The translations under genes were made by a program, and so were the position numbers. Positions 12,752 through 31,808 of a stretch of DNA of 64,000 nt are shown here, one piece after another (the first letter of the stretch is position 1; the number at the start of each line of letters is the position of its first letter). The DNA is from Pagrus major (taxonomy: Eukaryota > Chordata > Actinopteri > Spariformes > Sparidae): contig NC_133232.1 in assembly GCF_040436345.1 (NCBI RefSeq), positions 30,517,315-30,581,314 of the forward strand. The letters are read 5' to 3'. The notes beneath the pieces are model-generated. The model ran no database searches and was not told where the DNA came from. It was given only the letters and a program-made list of their open reading frames with translations.

Positions 12752-13698
12752 GGGAGTGTTTCATCTTAGAAGAGGCAAAGATATAGATTTTTCCACTGAC
12801 TGTGGAATTTGAGTAAGGGGGCACTGCTCACTTTTTCCAGACTGGAAAATCTCTTCCTTCTTCTCCCCACTGACACACAAAGCCCACAGCTGAGCGAGGG
12901 CAGTCTATGCAGACACATTCTTTGAGTGTAGTACAAAGCATTCTGGGAAATGTAGTCAGTCAGATGAGGTAGAAGTGGATGAGGGAAGTGTATCCATCTG
13001 AACAGGGACAGACAGGGATTATTTTCAAAAAGACATCAACAAATGTAAACAAGTGTACAATGTAATTCCTGGAAAGCCAGCTCACTTAAGATTTAAGGTG
13101 TATTTATCTTCCCTATCTTCCTAGGGCTGTATGTTCCCAGGGTCCTGTGTTCCCAAAGTCTATGTTCTCAGGGTTTTATGTTCCCAAGGTCGTATGTAAC
13201 AAAGGTCCTAAGTTCCAGGGTCCTATAGTCACCGGTTCAATTTCTGTTAAGACACACGAACCCTTCCTTTGTGCTCGGGTCAAAAGCCTAACCCTGACCC
13301 TGGGAACATCGGATCCTGAAAGAGGACATATAGTATATAACTGTGACATCAATGTGAACAAAGGAATGACTTTGATTAAAGCTGCGCTGATGAATATTCA
13401 AATATCGATGAATAAAGTCTAATTGAAAATATTGATAATAGCCGCTGTAACGATATGAAAGTACTAGTTGGTGAAGTTCCTTTAATAAACTAACTGCTGA
13501 TTTGTGTCTCTCTGCAGACAAGTGTTCAGAATCTCCAGGTCCTACTTCAGCATGGTGCTGCTCGACAAGCTCGGAATGGATCGAGAGCGCTTCATTACCC
13601 CGATGGCGTCGGAAGAGTTGTTCTCCTACATCGATAGCTTCCTGCTGGACGAAGAGGAGCGAGAGAGGCTGGAGCTCCACAGAGACTTCTGTGACTAA
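5724..13698 (+). CDS. srpx2: sushi-repeat-containing protein X-linked 2
   Basis: Secreted extracellular protein; the mammalian ortholog acts in angiogenesis, cell migration and synapse formation. Exons: 5724-5769, 8890-8967, 9336-9530, 10063-10239, 10614-10737, 10822-10943, 11592-11771, 11875-12008, 12207-12328, 13518-13698, giving 452 residues (human 465). Order: signal peptide ([15 protein letters not shown]..., 1-17), acidic linker, sushi 1 (about 45-106), sushi 2 (107-165, starts [15 protein letters not shown]), HYR domain (166-247, DPPKIKCP...), sushi 3 (248-307, [16 protein letters not shown]), then DUF4174 (about 310-452, [32 protein letters not shown]). The Cys pattern of each sushi domain is intact. 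The start is chosen because it opens a signal peptide joined in phase to exon 2. Closeness to human SRPX2 and the neighbours separate it from SRPX. It is tail-to-tail with sytl4. Confidence 0.96.
6507..6540. repeat. (GT)n microsatellite
   Basis: About 17 uninterrupted GT units in srpx2 intron 1. Confidence 0.95.
7628..7848. mobile_element. short foldback DNA-transposon relic
   Basis: Imperfect terminal inverted repeats of roughly 30 bases: AACCCTGTTTCCAGAAATG at the left, and the reverse of AACCCTGATTCCAAAGAGT at the right. The interior matches a repeat I recognise as common in fish genomes. It has no coding capacity and lies in srpx2 intron 1. The superfamily is not certain. Confidence 0.65.
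9145..9252 (+). mobile_element. 5' fragment of 'AGTTCACCC' fish MITE
   Basis: Begins TTTAAAGGGTAAGTTCACCC, and its first ~100 bases parallel the left end of the complete element at 10989-11515. The right half is missing. It lies in srpx2 intron 2. Confidence 0.6.
10989..11515. mobile_element. foldback MITE with perfect 16-bp inverted termini
   Basis: The left end AAGGAACAGTTCACCC (10989-11004) is the exact reverse complement of 11500-11515. Similarity continues inwards (TCCACAA..ACATTTC near the left end, reversed near 11400-11440). A TTAA touches the left end, suggesting a TTAA-targeting superfamily such as Kolobok or piggyBac. It has no open reading frame and lies in srpx2 intron 6. Confidence 0.7.
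12050..12162. mobile_element. small hairpin MITE related to the 'AGTTCACCC' family
   Basis: The two halves are inverted copies (ATGAAAATTCAG with CTGAATTTTCAT; a TCTACTCA..TGAGTACAT core). The right end GGTGAACTGTACCTTTAA resembles the terminus of the larger element upstream. It lies in srpx2 intron 8. Confidence 0.6.
12716..12747. repeat. (AC)n microsatellite
   Basis: About 15 AC units in srpx2 intron 9. Confidence 0.9.
13125..13320. repeat. degenerate minisatellite, ~18-bp unit
   Basis: Six or more drifting copies of a unit like TATGTTCCCAGGGTCC in srpx2 intron 9, about 200 bases before the last exon. Some later copies are in inverted orientation (CCCTGGGAACAT near 13298). Confidence 0.75.
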
Positions 13699-14867
13699 TT
13701 TAATAAACCGCTCCGGTTGCCACAGTGATAAACTCATCAGTATTACTTACACAAGATGAGGAAGGACAAACAACCAGAAAGCAGGTCCAGAGGGACAATA
13801 GGGGGGGAAAAAAAAGGAGAACTCGGCAGTTCTCATCATGTTCAAATGTGATTTACAACACTGAAGTGCGGGCACTGTTTTTATATCAGATCATCACCTG
13901 AAAAGGCATCGAGGCCAGAAATTGGGATTGGGAACGAGATACATACATTTTATACCATAGATATTTTTATACCATAGATACTTAACATTTAGTTGGATGC
14001 ATGTTGTGGATTAGTATTTTTGTCAAAAAGCCTGTTAGTAAATCTAATATTTAATGGAAACTAAAACGGAGATAATTTTCTAATCCCGCTGGTATTTGAA
14101 TGTAACACAGAGTTGAGACAATAACGCACATCTTTGGTTTAGTAAATTTTTATTGAGTGAACAGAAAATTCAAGGCAACCTTGAGGTGAACATGCCTCTG
14201 ATCATACTCTAATGAAAGTGTTTATTTACATTTATATCTGAAAATAGACCATTTAATAATTTGAAATAAGACTTTTTATGCAACTTGTATAAATATATTT
14301 TTACATGACATTACGTATTATTGTAAAATGCATTGCTATAGATTTAACTAAGCACAATTTGTTGAATCCAACACCAGACATCTTGTATAATATCAGTTTA
14401 TAATGAATTGTTTGCCCACATCTCAGTGTCATTCTGTACACAATTATAAGGAAAAGGGTGACAGATTATGACAATGTTTCTGTGCTAAGCGCTGTGCATG
14501 ATTTTGAGCTGCAGTAATATATACCGCCTCATTTTAAAAACATAAAAACAACTGTGTCAATGCTCTTAAAATAAATCCAGAGTTTAGTGTTGTGATGCTT
14601 TGGCACATTTTCTACATCAGTCTGCAGTCAGGTGGGGCTGTGCTAAAGATGAACCTCATGTAGGGAGGCAGGTGTGAGCAGATGTTAAGTGTTCGGCAGG
14701 TCGATGAACTGTGCGTCTGCTCAGCCAATCATCTTTGTGTAAGTTCACTGCAGTAGACCAGCTTGCGGTCTGATAAGCTTCCAAAGTAAAATTAATCCAT
14801 AATCTGACATTTGTCTCAGGCCTCCACAGCTTCTCCCCAGTTCAGTTTCAGGCCTGTGTGGCTGTCC
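13699..14867. other. convergent srpx2/sytl4 3' region
   Basis: Holds the 3' UTRs of both genes. On the plus strand, AATAAA occurs at 13702-13707, only four bases past the srpx2 stop, and again at 14570-14575. On the minus strand, AATAAA (forward TTTATT) is at 14149-14154, suiting sytl4. No open frame with homology. Confidence 0.65.
14149..14154 (-). terminator. candidate sytl4 polyadenylation signal
   Basis: AATAAA on the minus strand, about 715 bases past the sytl4 stop codon. Another hexamer lies nearby at about 14224. Actual usage is not known from sequence. Confidence 0.5.
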
Positions 14868-23713
<8,846 letters not shown>

Positions 23714-25460
23714 GGTGCCTTTAACCAAAAACCCTTAGTGCAGGTCGACTGGCTCGGCTCAGTTGCAGTCACATGGAGAAGATCTGACAAAAGAGAACAT
23801 CAGGAAATTCACTGAAGTGGTAATAAACCCTCTAATGAGTTACAGCAAACGTTTGAACAAATACTGCAAAACCTGCACATTTAACATCAAAAAACGCCTC
23901 CAGAGGTGAACAGCATGAGCCAGTTCCTCTACAATCTCATGTAAAGCAACCTGAATAGAAAGAGGAACTTGACTGTCTGGTGCGCTGTGATGATATAAAG
24001 ATATAAACAGTTGTGTGATCCTAATCAAATGAACGATAAGACAGCTGAGTGACGTGTCTCTCTTCCTGCAGGCCTCCATGAAGTAAGCCTCAGTACACCA
24101 TCTTTGTCAAGGATTGTCTTGAGATCAAGAGTCGGAGACGCCTTCTTGCATGTTAATCTGTCATTAAATGATCTCTCGTGGGAATCCAGATCACCACAAA
24201 GCCAACAGAAACTGACCCTCGTGTTTTCCATTTCATGAGAGGGCAGGAATCCGTCCACAAAAATGACAAGTGACTAATAGGAACCAGGATGCTGGAGGGT
24301 TTTAAAATCCCACAGAGAGCCTGTGCCCGGGTGAAAGGTTGTTTTAAATGGGACAGGCAAAAACAACACCAACTTGGCTATCATGCAGGGTTCCCACCCT
24401 CTAAGGATACAGAGAACTGGGCGGAGATCGGTAGCTTAACCATTTGTTTAAGCACAACATCGAGCTTGTCATGTGTCTTGTTCCCATCTACAAACTTTAA
24501 GCTCCCTTTGAATTCCCACAAAGGAGAATTACATTGAGGGGAAATGCTCCCTGTTAAGTAGCTATAAGCTTATCAGTGGGAAAGCTGTAATTCTCAACCT
24601 GTCACCCTTCTTTTTTTTTTCCTCATTGTTTAAATACCTGAGGCAGTCCGTCTCTGGCAGGAATTAGACAATACCTGCAAAACAACCTGTACAGGTAAAA
24701 GTTAACCTTTAAGGAAATGGCGCATGCGCTTCACAAACACCCAAAAAACAGGAGATAATAGCTGGAATTCGCATTAAATAAAAGCACAGCATTGTTTTAG
24801 ACACGGAGGCTTTGTAAACTATGACATCAACAGAATTAATTCAACAAGCGTTCAACTCCACGATGACAAACAAACACACAGAAAAACAAATCTGAGACAA
24901 ACTTTGTTGAACTTGTGAAGAATTTAAAGATGGACGCGACCCGAACGTCAACTTGCGTCAACTTGCGTCAACGTTCGAACTGTAAATTAAATGTAAACTA
25001 ACGCATCCACCAGCGTCACGCGAGCTTTAAACACACCAAATGCGACCGTAAAAGGCGGAAAATTCAGTGTTTTCTAAATAAATACGAGTCTGAAATCAGC
25101 GTGATAAACGATACAAAAAGAAAAAGCTAATTAAAAGATAAACCAACACCGCACCTGTCGTTCAAAAGTCGTCCTCTTCCCTCCGCTACTCGCCTCGCGT
25201 CGCTACGGGCAACAAGCGCGATATTCCCGGCGAAGTAGCTCACAAGCTAGCGACGCGTTTAATTACACTGACATGTACCGGAGAAGCTGCTTCACTCGCT
25301 TTCCTGATCTCCTGCTCCTTCTTCTTCCTCCTCCTCCTCCCGTCTCCAAAAACTGTTGACTTTGTGTGAGCGCTGTGTCGGAGGAGAACCGGAAGGTGAG
25401 GAAAGTTTGCAGCGGACAGGCAGGACGGGAGCGCCTCTCCACATTTTCCATGACAGGTGC
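23714..25460 (-). promoter_or_regulatory. sytl4 5' region: UTR intron and promoter
   Basis: A likely non-coding first exon ends at 25155 (minus strand ..AACGACAG|GTGCGG), inside a CG-rich stretch of about 24920-25460 that looks like a CpG-island promoter. An NRF1-like core GCGCATGCGC lies at about 24720-24729, and three TGACG half-sites (10-base spacing) lie at about 24945-24975. The non-coding acceptor near 23730-23760 was not fixed. The strand and extent are inferred from the gene on the left. Confidence 0.45.
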
Positions 25461-25910
25461 ATTTCCTTGAGCTGTTGTTTACCTCCGCAGGGGCTGGATG
25501 TGGAAACAGTCCAGTAATTAGCCCGTGTTCCCCTTTTCAGCGACAGTTCATGTTGAGTAAGGTGAGAAGTGCAGGGCTTTTACTTAAGAAACAACTATCA
25601 GAAAGTTTTTAGTTTTTTAGTTTTACAACTATCATAAAGTGAGAAAAGCAAAACAAATGTTGAGAAAGAAAAAAGGGCTGCTGTGTCCTCTGTGGTTTCC
25701 TGATGCTGTTATTTACTGTCCGGGCGTATGCAAAGTGATAAACTTGTAAAACAGATGATCATTAGGTAATAAAAAAGTGAAAGCAAATCTCTGGTATCCA
25801 AGAAGGCACTATAAATGATTTCATATGGTCTGTTGTCCCCATTGATATTGATTTATTTCTTATTAATGTTGATGCCTTAAACACATGATTGTCTGCTGTA
25901 AAGCTGTCGA

Positions 25911-26100
25911 TTAAAAGGGACAATATGTAACAATTTTAATTGGAAAAATTCAAATTAATTAAGGGAGAAAAAATAAAAGTGTTAATGTTATGTTAAGCCA
26001 AGCTAAGTAGCTAACAGCAGCTGGTGGTTTCTCTGGTGATATGCCGCCCTGTTTGTTATGAACGCGACAGGTGGCCGATTGTTACATATCGCACCTTTAA
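25911..26100. mobile_element. TTAA-flanked MITE, 190 bp
   Basis: Runs from TTAAAAGGGACAATATGTAA to the inverted GTTACATATCGCACCTTTAA, so both TTAA target sites and about 20-base inverted termini are visible. Related copies: about 3172-3517, 4483-4614 (reversed) and a fragment near 27283. Confidence 0.75.
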
Positions 26101-27344
26101 TCAATCAGATGAAAATGAGTTGCCCACTACTTTGATAATTTATTGTTTAAGTAATTTTCCATGCACAAATGGCAAACATTTGCTGGTTTTAGCCTCTTAA
26201 ATGTAAGAATTTGCTGCTTTTATTTGTCATGGTATGGTAGAAAATGAGGAGATTTGGGGTTTTGCACTGTTAAGAAGCAATTTGAAAAGTCACTTTGGGT
26301 TCTGGGAAAGTATAATGAGCATTTTTCACAATTTGTTTGGTACATTTTACAGACTACATGACCAATCAATACATCATTAATATAACTGGCAGATTAACTA
26401 TGAAAATAATTGTTAGTCGCAGCACTAGTCTGCTGATAATTACTAGATTGATGCAGATAATCGCTCTGCTGTTTTTAGTCCCAATTCATTAAATGTCCAT
26501 GTGGCCAAAGGCTACAACCAGGTGCCTTCATGAATTTGAAGTGTCAAGCTTCACTGGAAAAGGACAGAGGTGGTTCTGGATAGTTCTGCTGACTTTGCAT
26601 TTCAGATGATTAATACTACGCTTACGAGGGAACTCATGTGGGTCATCAATCACTAAAATCCAACTGTGTCTGTTGAAAATGGCTCTTTTGGCAAGTGGTG
26701 CAAAGACAAATTCTGTGCTTCACAGCAGATACAGATGGGTGTCAAAGGGAAAAAACAAACACATTAACTGTCTTAGTAACGTGTTGGTGCACAACGAGGT
26801 GCAAGAACAGCTTCAGTGCTCCTTGGCAGATTTCTTCTGGTTGGATAAACACCATTCATCCAGAAGATACTCCCTTATTTGGATCCTAAATCTCAGCATA
26901 GCTGTCCAACTGGGTTCAGACCTGGTGACTGTGAAGGCCATATCATATGATTCACATAACGTCCATACTCACGAAAACATGAAGTCAGCCCCTTGTATGG
27001 AAGCATCCGCATTGTGTTTTTCCACTCATTCTTCCAGGTTTTTACTTCCATTTATGAGTTAGAAGTGAAACTTTCATGTAGCATTTGCCTTTTTGCAAAG
27101 ATCAGCTGTTGCCTCCTGACGTTCCAAGATATTTTAAAAAAAAAACAAAAAAAAAACAACTATTCACATTTCTTGTAGAGGTCAAACTTTTTAACAATGC
27201 CCAATATGTGAACCCATAGGTGTCATTTACACTGGGGATGCTGCACTTTTTTAAATGATTGATTTTAACCACATTAATTATTAAAAGCGCACTATGTAAC
27301 TTGTTTAGTTACAGTTTTAGATACATAGTCCTATATTCTTGAAC

Positions 27345-27840
27345 TAAGATTAAGATTGGCTTTATTTATCCCACAACGGGGAAATTCACTTGTTACAACA
27401 GCTCGAGATGCAACAGTACAGTAAAAAGAATCAGAAAAATGTGCATAAAATTAAATAGAAAATAAATAGAAACAAAAATAAGATATTTACAAAAAACAAA
27501 CAGAGTGGAAAGTGATTGTTCAGGTAGTGCTTGAGTTAAACAGTCTGATGGCTGTGGGGATAAATGACCTGCGGTAGCGCTCCTTCTTACACAGTGTGTG
27601 TGAGAGTCTGGTGCAGGGGGTGAGAGCTGTTGTCCATGATAGACGTCAGCTTGCTCCTCCTCTCACCCACCACCTCTATGGAGTCCAGCGCACAGTCCAG
27701 GACAGAGCTGGCCCTCCTGACCAGTTTGTTTAGTCTCTTCCTGTCCCTGTCCGTGCTGCTACCTCCCCAGCAGACCACTGCATAAAGGAGCGAAGTTGAT
27801 CACCATCTCCTTTGTTTTACTGGTGTTTAACTGCATGACT
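27345..27840 (-). mobile_element. non-LTR retrotransposon (LINE, L2/Rex1-like) 3' remnant with internal deletion
   Basis: Read on the minus strand, 27840-27780 encodes NTSKTKEMVINF, typical of the reverse-transcriptase palm. It then jumps straight to the extreme C-terminal segment (VCWGGSSTDRDRKRLNKLVR, GERRSKLTSIMDNSSHPLHQ, CKKERYRRSFIPTAIRLFNS), so the middle is deleted. A frameshift splits the C-terminal part near 27590. The 3' end has an AATCTTAATCTTA short repeat rather than poly-A, as in CR1/L2-type elements. Dead copy. Confidence 0.8.
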
Positions 27841-28746
27841 TCTAGATGTGCACTGTGCTGTTTTCTTTTATTTCATAATTCAAAATGCAAGCCTGTTTTG
27901 CTCCGATGTTAACAAATACAAACTTATATTTTAAAGTAGGTTGAAAACTCAATAAATGTTAGGCTTTCCAAACTGCTATGTGTGGCTATGTAAGATAATA
28001 GCTGTGATATACACAGGTTACATGTTGAATAACAGATTTGGTTGCACTTTAATAGTAAGTATATTGAGCCAAAGCTAACGTTAGCAACGTTTCATAGTAA
28101 TCTTATGCGTTCATTATAATAAGCCAACAGCAAGATATAGCTCGTTAAAAAATAAAAAAGATATATGACCTTATGTAGGTCATATAGAGGCATCAGTATT
28201 AAATTAAGATGGTTTCATAAACGGGTAAAAGTTCCTTGTAGTAATGTAGTCATAATATTGATTTTTACAAGTTTAAGGGGTTCTGTAATTACAACACACT
28301 TTTGTGAGCGTCAGGAGCAGTGGATGTTACTCATGTCTCAGCCTTCAGCTTTTCATTGCAGCCAGCCACAAGGGGTGTAGGGATCAAACACTGGGGGAAA
28401 AATCAATGTATAACAACCAAAAGGTGTCCTTGAGCAAGTCACCTAAACCACAGCTGCCCAGTGGCCAAAAGATAAGGCTGCGGCTGTGGTATGGTTTGGC
28501 AGCTTCCACGTGTGATTAGAATTGCATGTGTGTGAGGCAGGGCGTTTCTTAAAACACAGCATTTGTGGTCAGAGGAGAACCTGCCCTGGATAAATAAAGG
28601 CTTATAAAGACACTGCAGCAGCTGACAAATGAAATAAACACAGAAACCAGCTGATTTAGTGTTTGGTTACATGGAAACTTCAGGACCGTATAGCTGCCTA
28701 TTTCTTTAAAGTGACACATTAAAATGGTGAATGCCATGGTGTCCAC

Positions 28747-31700
28747 TCAGTAGCTGTCTTCATCTCCTCGGGATGGTCTGCACTCCAAGTCCAACACAAT
28801 ATGGTGAACATGAGGTGCATATGACTTAACATGTTCAATGTGCTGGAGTTTTGTTATCCACAGTGCACCAGTGATGTCCTTTAAAAGAGAGCTGATGCGG
28901 TTTGCTGTGTCATCCGCCCAGGCCTGCCACACCTCTCTGTCGGCTGTCTTCCCAGAAACCCTCTGGGTGGCATCATCGATTGCTGGAATGGCTGCCGTGT
29001 TTGGTAACGGTGAGGTAACGTTCTGGTGAATGTGCAAAATTCCACCAGTTGTTCTTTTCAGCAGTCGACAGGCAACAGGCCAGCCGTCCTCTGAGCTCGG
29101 TATGAGACCGAGGTTCACTCGGTCAGCAATGTCACACAGCTGGAGCTGAAAATAAAGAAAAAGCTTTTTGATACCAAATTATTTTTTCTAAAACTTGCAT
29201 TACTCTTGTCAAAGAGCTGATTATAGTTTAATAGTGACAGTCAGTGCACATAATATCTAGGAGCGTTGACTCTGTGGCTCCTGCTAAAGACCATGATTTA
29301 CACTTATTTCACCTGAAAAATATCTGGTATCCCTGGAAAGGAGATGCAGATTAAAAGATGGGCAATAGGCTTTTAAAACCAAGTGACTTGTACTGTGCAA
29401 AATTGGATGATAATTGTTGATTAAGATGCATTTTAGAATTTTTTTTTTTTTTTTTTTTTTTTTGCTGCTGTGATGCCAGAAATGCACTTGCAATTATACT
29501 AGAATTTACAGAGAGAAACAAAACAACCAGACTGCATTTGGAATATATCCAAGTTGAACTGCTCTCTTGATTCTGGAAAGAAAACCTCCAGGCGGCTTTG
29601 AAATCAAGTCCGTCTCTGTCACATTAATATATTTATCAAAAAATTATAGCTGTCAAAAATGAAAGACCTTCCCACAAACACACCACCATAGTTTTGTTTT
29701 TCTTTTTGTAAATTTAGTTCAAGTTTCATGACATAAAATCAAAGTGTCAAAATGCTGATTCTTGTTAAATTATAGCTGAGTGATGACGTGTAAATGACCA
29801 GTATTCTAACAATAATTAATCATTTTGATATTAACAATACTATTTGAGGTTACAGATAACACTGAAAAATATTGGAGGTTTCAATACTTGCTGCCATGAT
29901 CTCCAGTGGAGATGGGAACTAAAACAACCACTAGAGGGCATTAGTCAAAACATTCTCCCTGTGGTGAAGTATTCAACTAAGACAGAGCTAGTTATATAAA
30001 TATAATAGTTGTGTGTCAACAATACATGTCACATTGGCATTATCGAAAACACATATGAACACTCTTACTAGTCGGTTGTCTCCTTGGTGAACAGTGCAGT
30101 GCTCAGACACCCCGTTTGCCACAAGATTTTTCTGTAAAGCTTCAACTGCGTCAGGGTTCCACTCACAGGCGTGAACATGACTGGCCCCTGTGTGTACCAG
30201 ATATGGAAGAGTGAAGTACCCAATACCTGAAACAAGATACAGTTGAGATAGTTACACACCAACATTATGTTTAATAACTACTAATAGTGCAAGAGTTAAT
30301 CACTGTAAAAGTAACCCGATGGGCCAGTTTTCTAATCCTGAATTACATCAAAATCTGGACTAAAAACAAAATTCATCAGAGATATCCACTCAAACATCCA
30401 AGTCCCCCACCTGCATACAAATCCACCACAGTCTCCCCTCTGCAGTCAAATCCAGCCACGCGGAGCTTCTCTGTTATGTTTCCAGCTGAAAACATGCATT
30501 TGGTAACATCGAACTCATAACTGAAACAAAAGATGAAAACATGATCAGTTCAGGCATGTTTTAGTCATCGTCAAATGTATTCAAATCATGTACACACAAC
30601 CTATTTAGCGAGCAAATAAATGGCTCTGATTGACTGACAATTACCTAATCCTGTTGTCCACATGTTTGACCCAGCTGTGCTCTCCCAACAGCATCGTCAC
30701 TACGGGAGACCTGAATCCATCCCTGGATATTCGACTCATCTTTGCCAGGCGCTTCGCCCCAAGTCCTTTGGCCACTGCACTCCATAGCTGCTGATCTAAG
30801 CAAGTAAAAGGAAATCAATAAATGTCCTAATTAATTATTTTGTACATTTAGTACTAGTGTGGTTCAGTTTGAAACAGTACCAATTTTCTTCCATGTTGGC
30901 AGGGACAAACAGTTGTCTGCCAGCAGGACTAGGTCTCCATGCCTCTGGAAGCTGTGAGGGAGGTCCCCCCTCAGCTCCTCCGTCCATCTTTCACCCTGAG
31001 ATTCCAACAGCTCCTGGAGGATTTTCTCTAGTTTATCACCATGTGCCCGTCCTCTCTCTTTCTTTGACTGCAGAGGATACTGTGGTGGAGACAGGACATG
31101 TTACAGGAGGTACATAAAACTACTTTAAAGCTGCAATATAGTGCTGTTTCTACCAGTGTATTGAAGTGAAACTCAGCTTTAATTACCTGACTCCAAACTA
31201 TCTCACAAGCACTGTCTGAAGCAACCACTGTTTTGAGAGTTTGTAGATCAAGCTGTGACAGACAGGAAGGTAAAATGGGCAAAAGGACTGTCCCAGTTGA
31301 GTCACTCTGTAAACACACACTCAGGTCAAGAGCTCCTTTGGACTGTAGACAGCTCCTGTAAGATGAGACGTTTCAAAATAGAGACCGGAAGTCACAGAAG
31401 ACGTATTGAACTTGTTGATATTTTGCTTGTTTGTTTTGTTTTTTATTAGTTTATACATATACAAATAATGCAGACTAATATACACATTAGCAAAGTGAGG
31501 AGCAAAACACCCTCAGAGGGGCTCGCTCTTGGCACTCTACTGCAAAGACTACATAAGCAAAAGAGAAAGAAAAAAATTATAAGGATGCTAAAGAAAGGAC
31601 AAACCATAAGATCCCACCGTGCAGTAAATAAAATAACATTACGATTAGTGGGTTAATCAAAACATCTCTGTGGACACTGCCAAAAATGTCTAAGGTTCCT

Positions 31701-31808
31701 ATGCTAACGACCACCTAACTTAGCCTAGCTGTTCACTCACTATACTGCTGATTACCTGAACTGCTGTGCATGACATTGAGACACACGAAGGCAAGGCACG
31801 CCGTCCAT
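28747..31808 (-). CDS. tyw2 (trmt12): tRNA wybutosine-synthesising protein 2 (aminocarboxypropyltransferase)
   Basis: Transfers the 3-amino-3-carboxypropyl group of S-adenosylmethionine to the tricyclic base at position 37 of tRNA-Phe during wybutosine synthesis. Coding exons, 5' to 3': 31808-31756, 31355-31187, 31079-30881, 30795-30645, 30520-30411, 30226-30069, 29145-28747; 412 residues (human about 448). The N-terminal region is diverged but aligns (GALDL.., GTVLLPILPSCL). Then GLGAKRLAKMSRI, SPVVTMLLGEHSWVKHVDN and YEFDVTKCMFSAGNITEKL lead into the Rossmann methyltransferase fold: motif I VVDLYAGIGYFTLPYL (about 221-236), CEWNPDAVEAL, GDNRL, NLGLIPSSEDGWPVAC, ILHIHQNV and the end VKSYAPHVHHIVLDLECRP. 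The first exon (MDGVPCLRVSQCHAQQF) is the least certain; its phase-2 junction keeps the frame. Introns are unexpected for this gene if the mammalian copy is intronless. Confidence 0.9.
29439..29463. repeat. poly-T tract (25)
   Basis: Uninterrupted T run in tyw2 intron 6; it reads as poly-A in the tyw2 transcript sense. Confidence 0.95.

Larger units (their letters stand above)
25461..28746. other. sytl4-tyw2 intergenic region
   Basis: No gene recognised. Contents: a TTAA-flanked MITE (25911-26100), a 'GGGCTGCAAC'-family relic (about 26098-26428), a LINE 3' remnant (about 27345-27840), and AT-rich DNA. The tyw2 3' UTR must lie at the right edge. In human, CSTF2 follows SYTL4; no cstf2 exon was seen here. 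Confidence 0.65.

Noticed and set aside
25461..28746. A hidden cstf2 gene, expected next to SYTL4 from human order
   Set aside because: No RRM-like or other recognisable exon in either strand; only repeats and a LINE fragment.
29439..29463. Poly-T as the tail of a retroposed gene or SINE
   Set aside because: No target-site duplication or recognisable body next to it.
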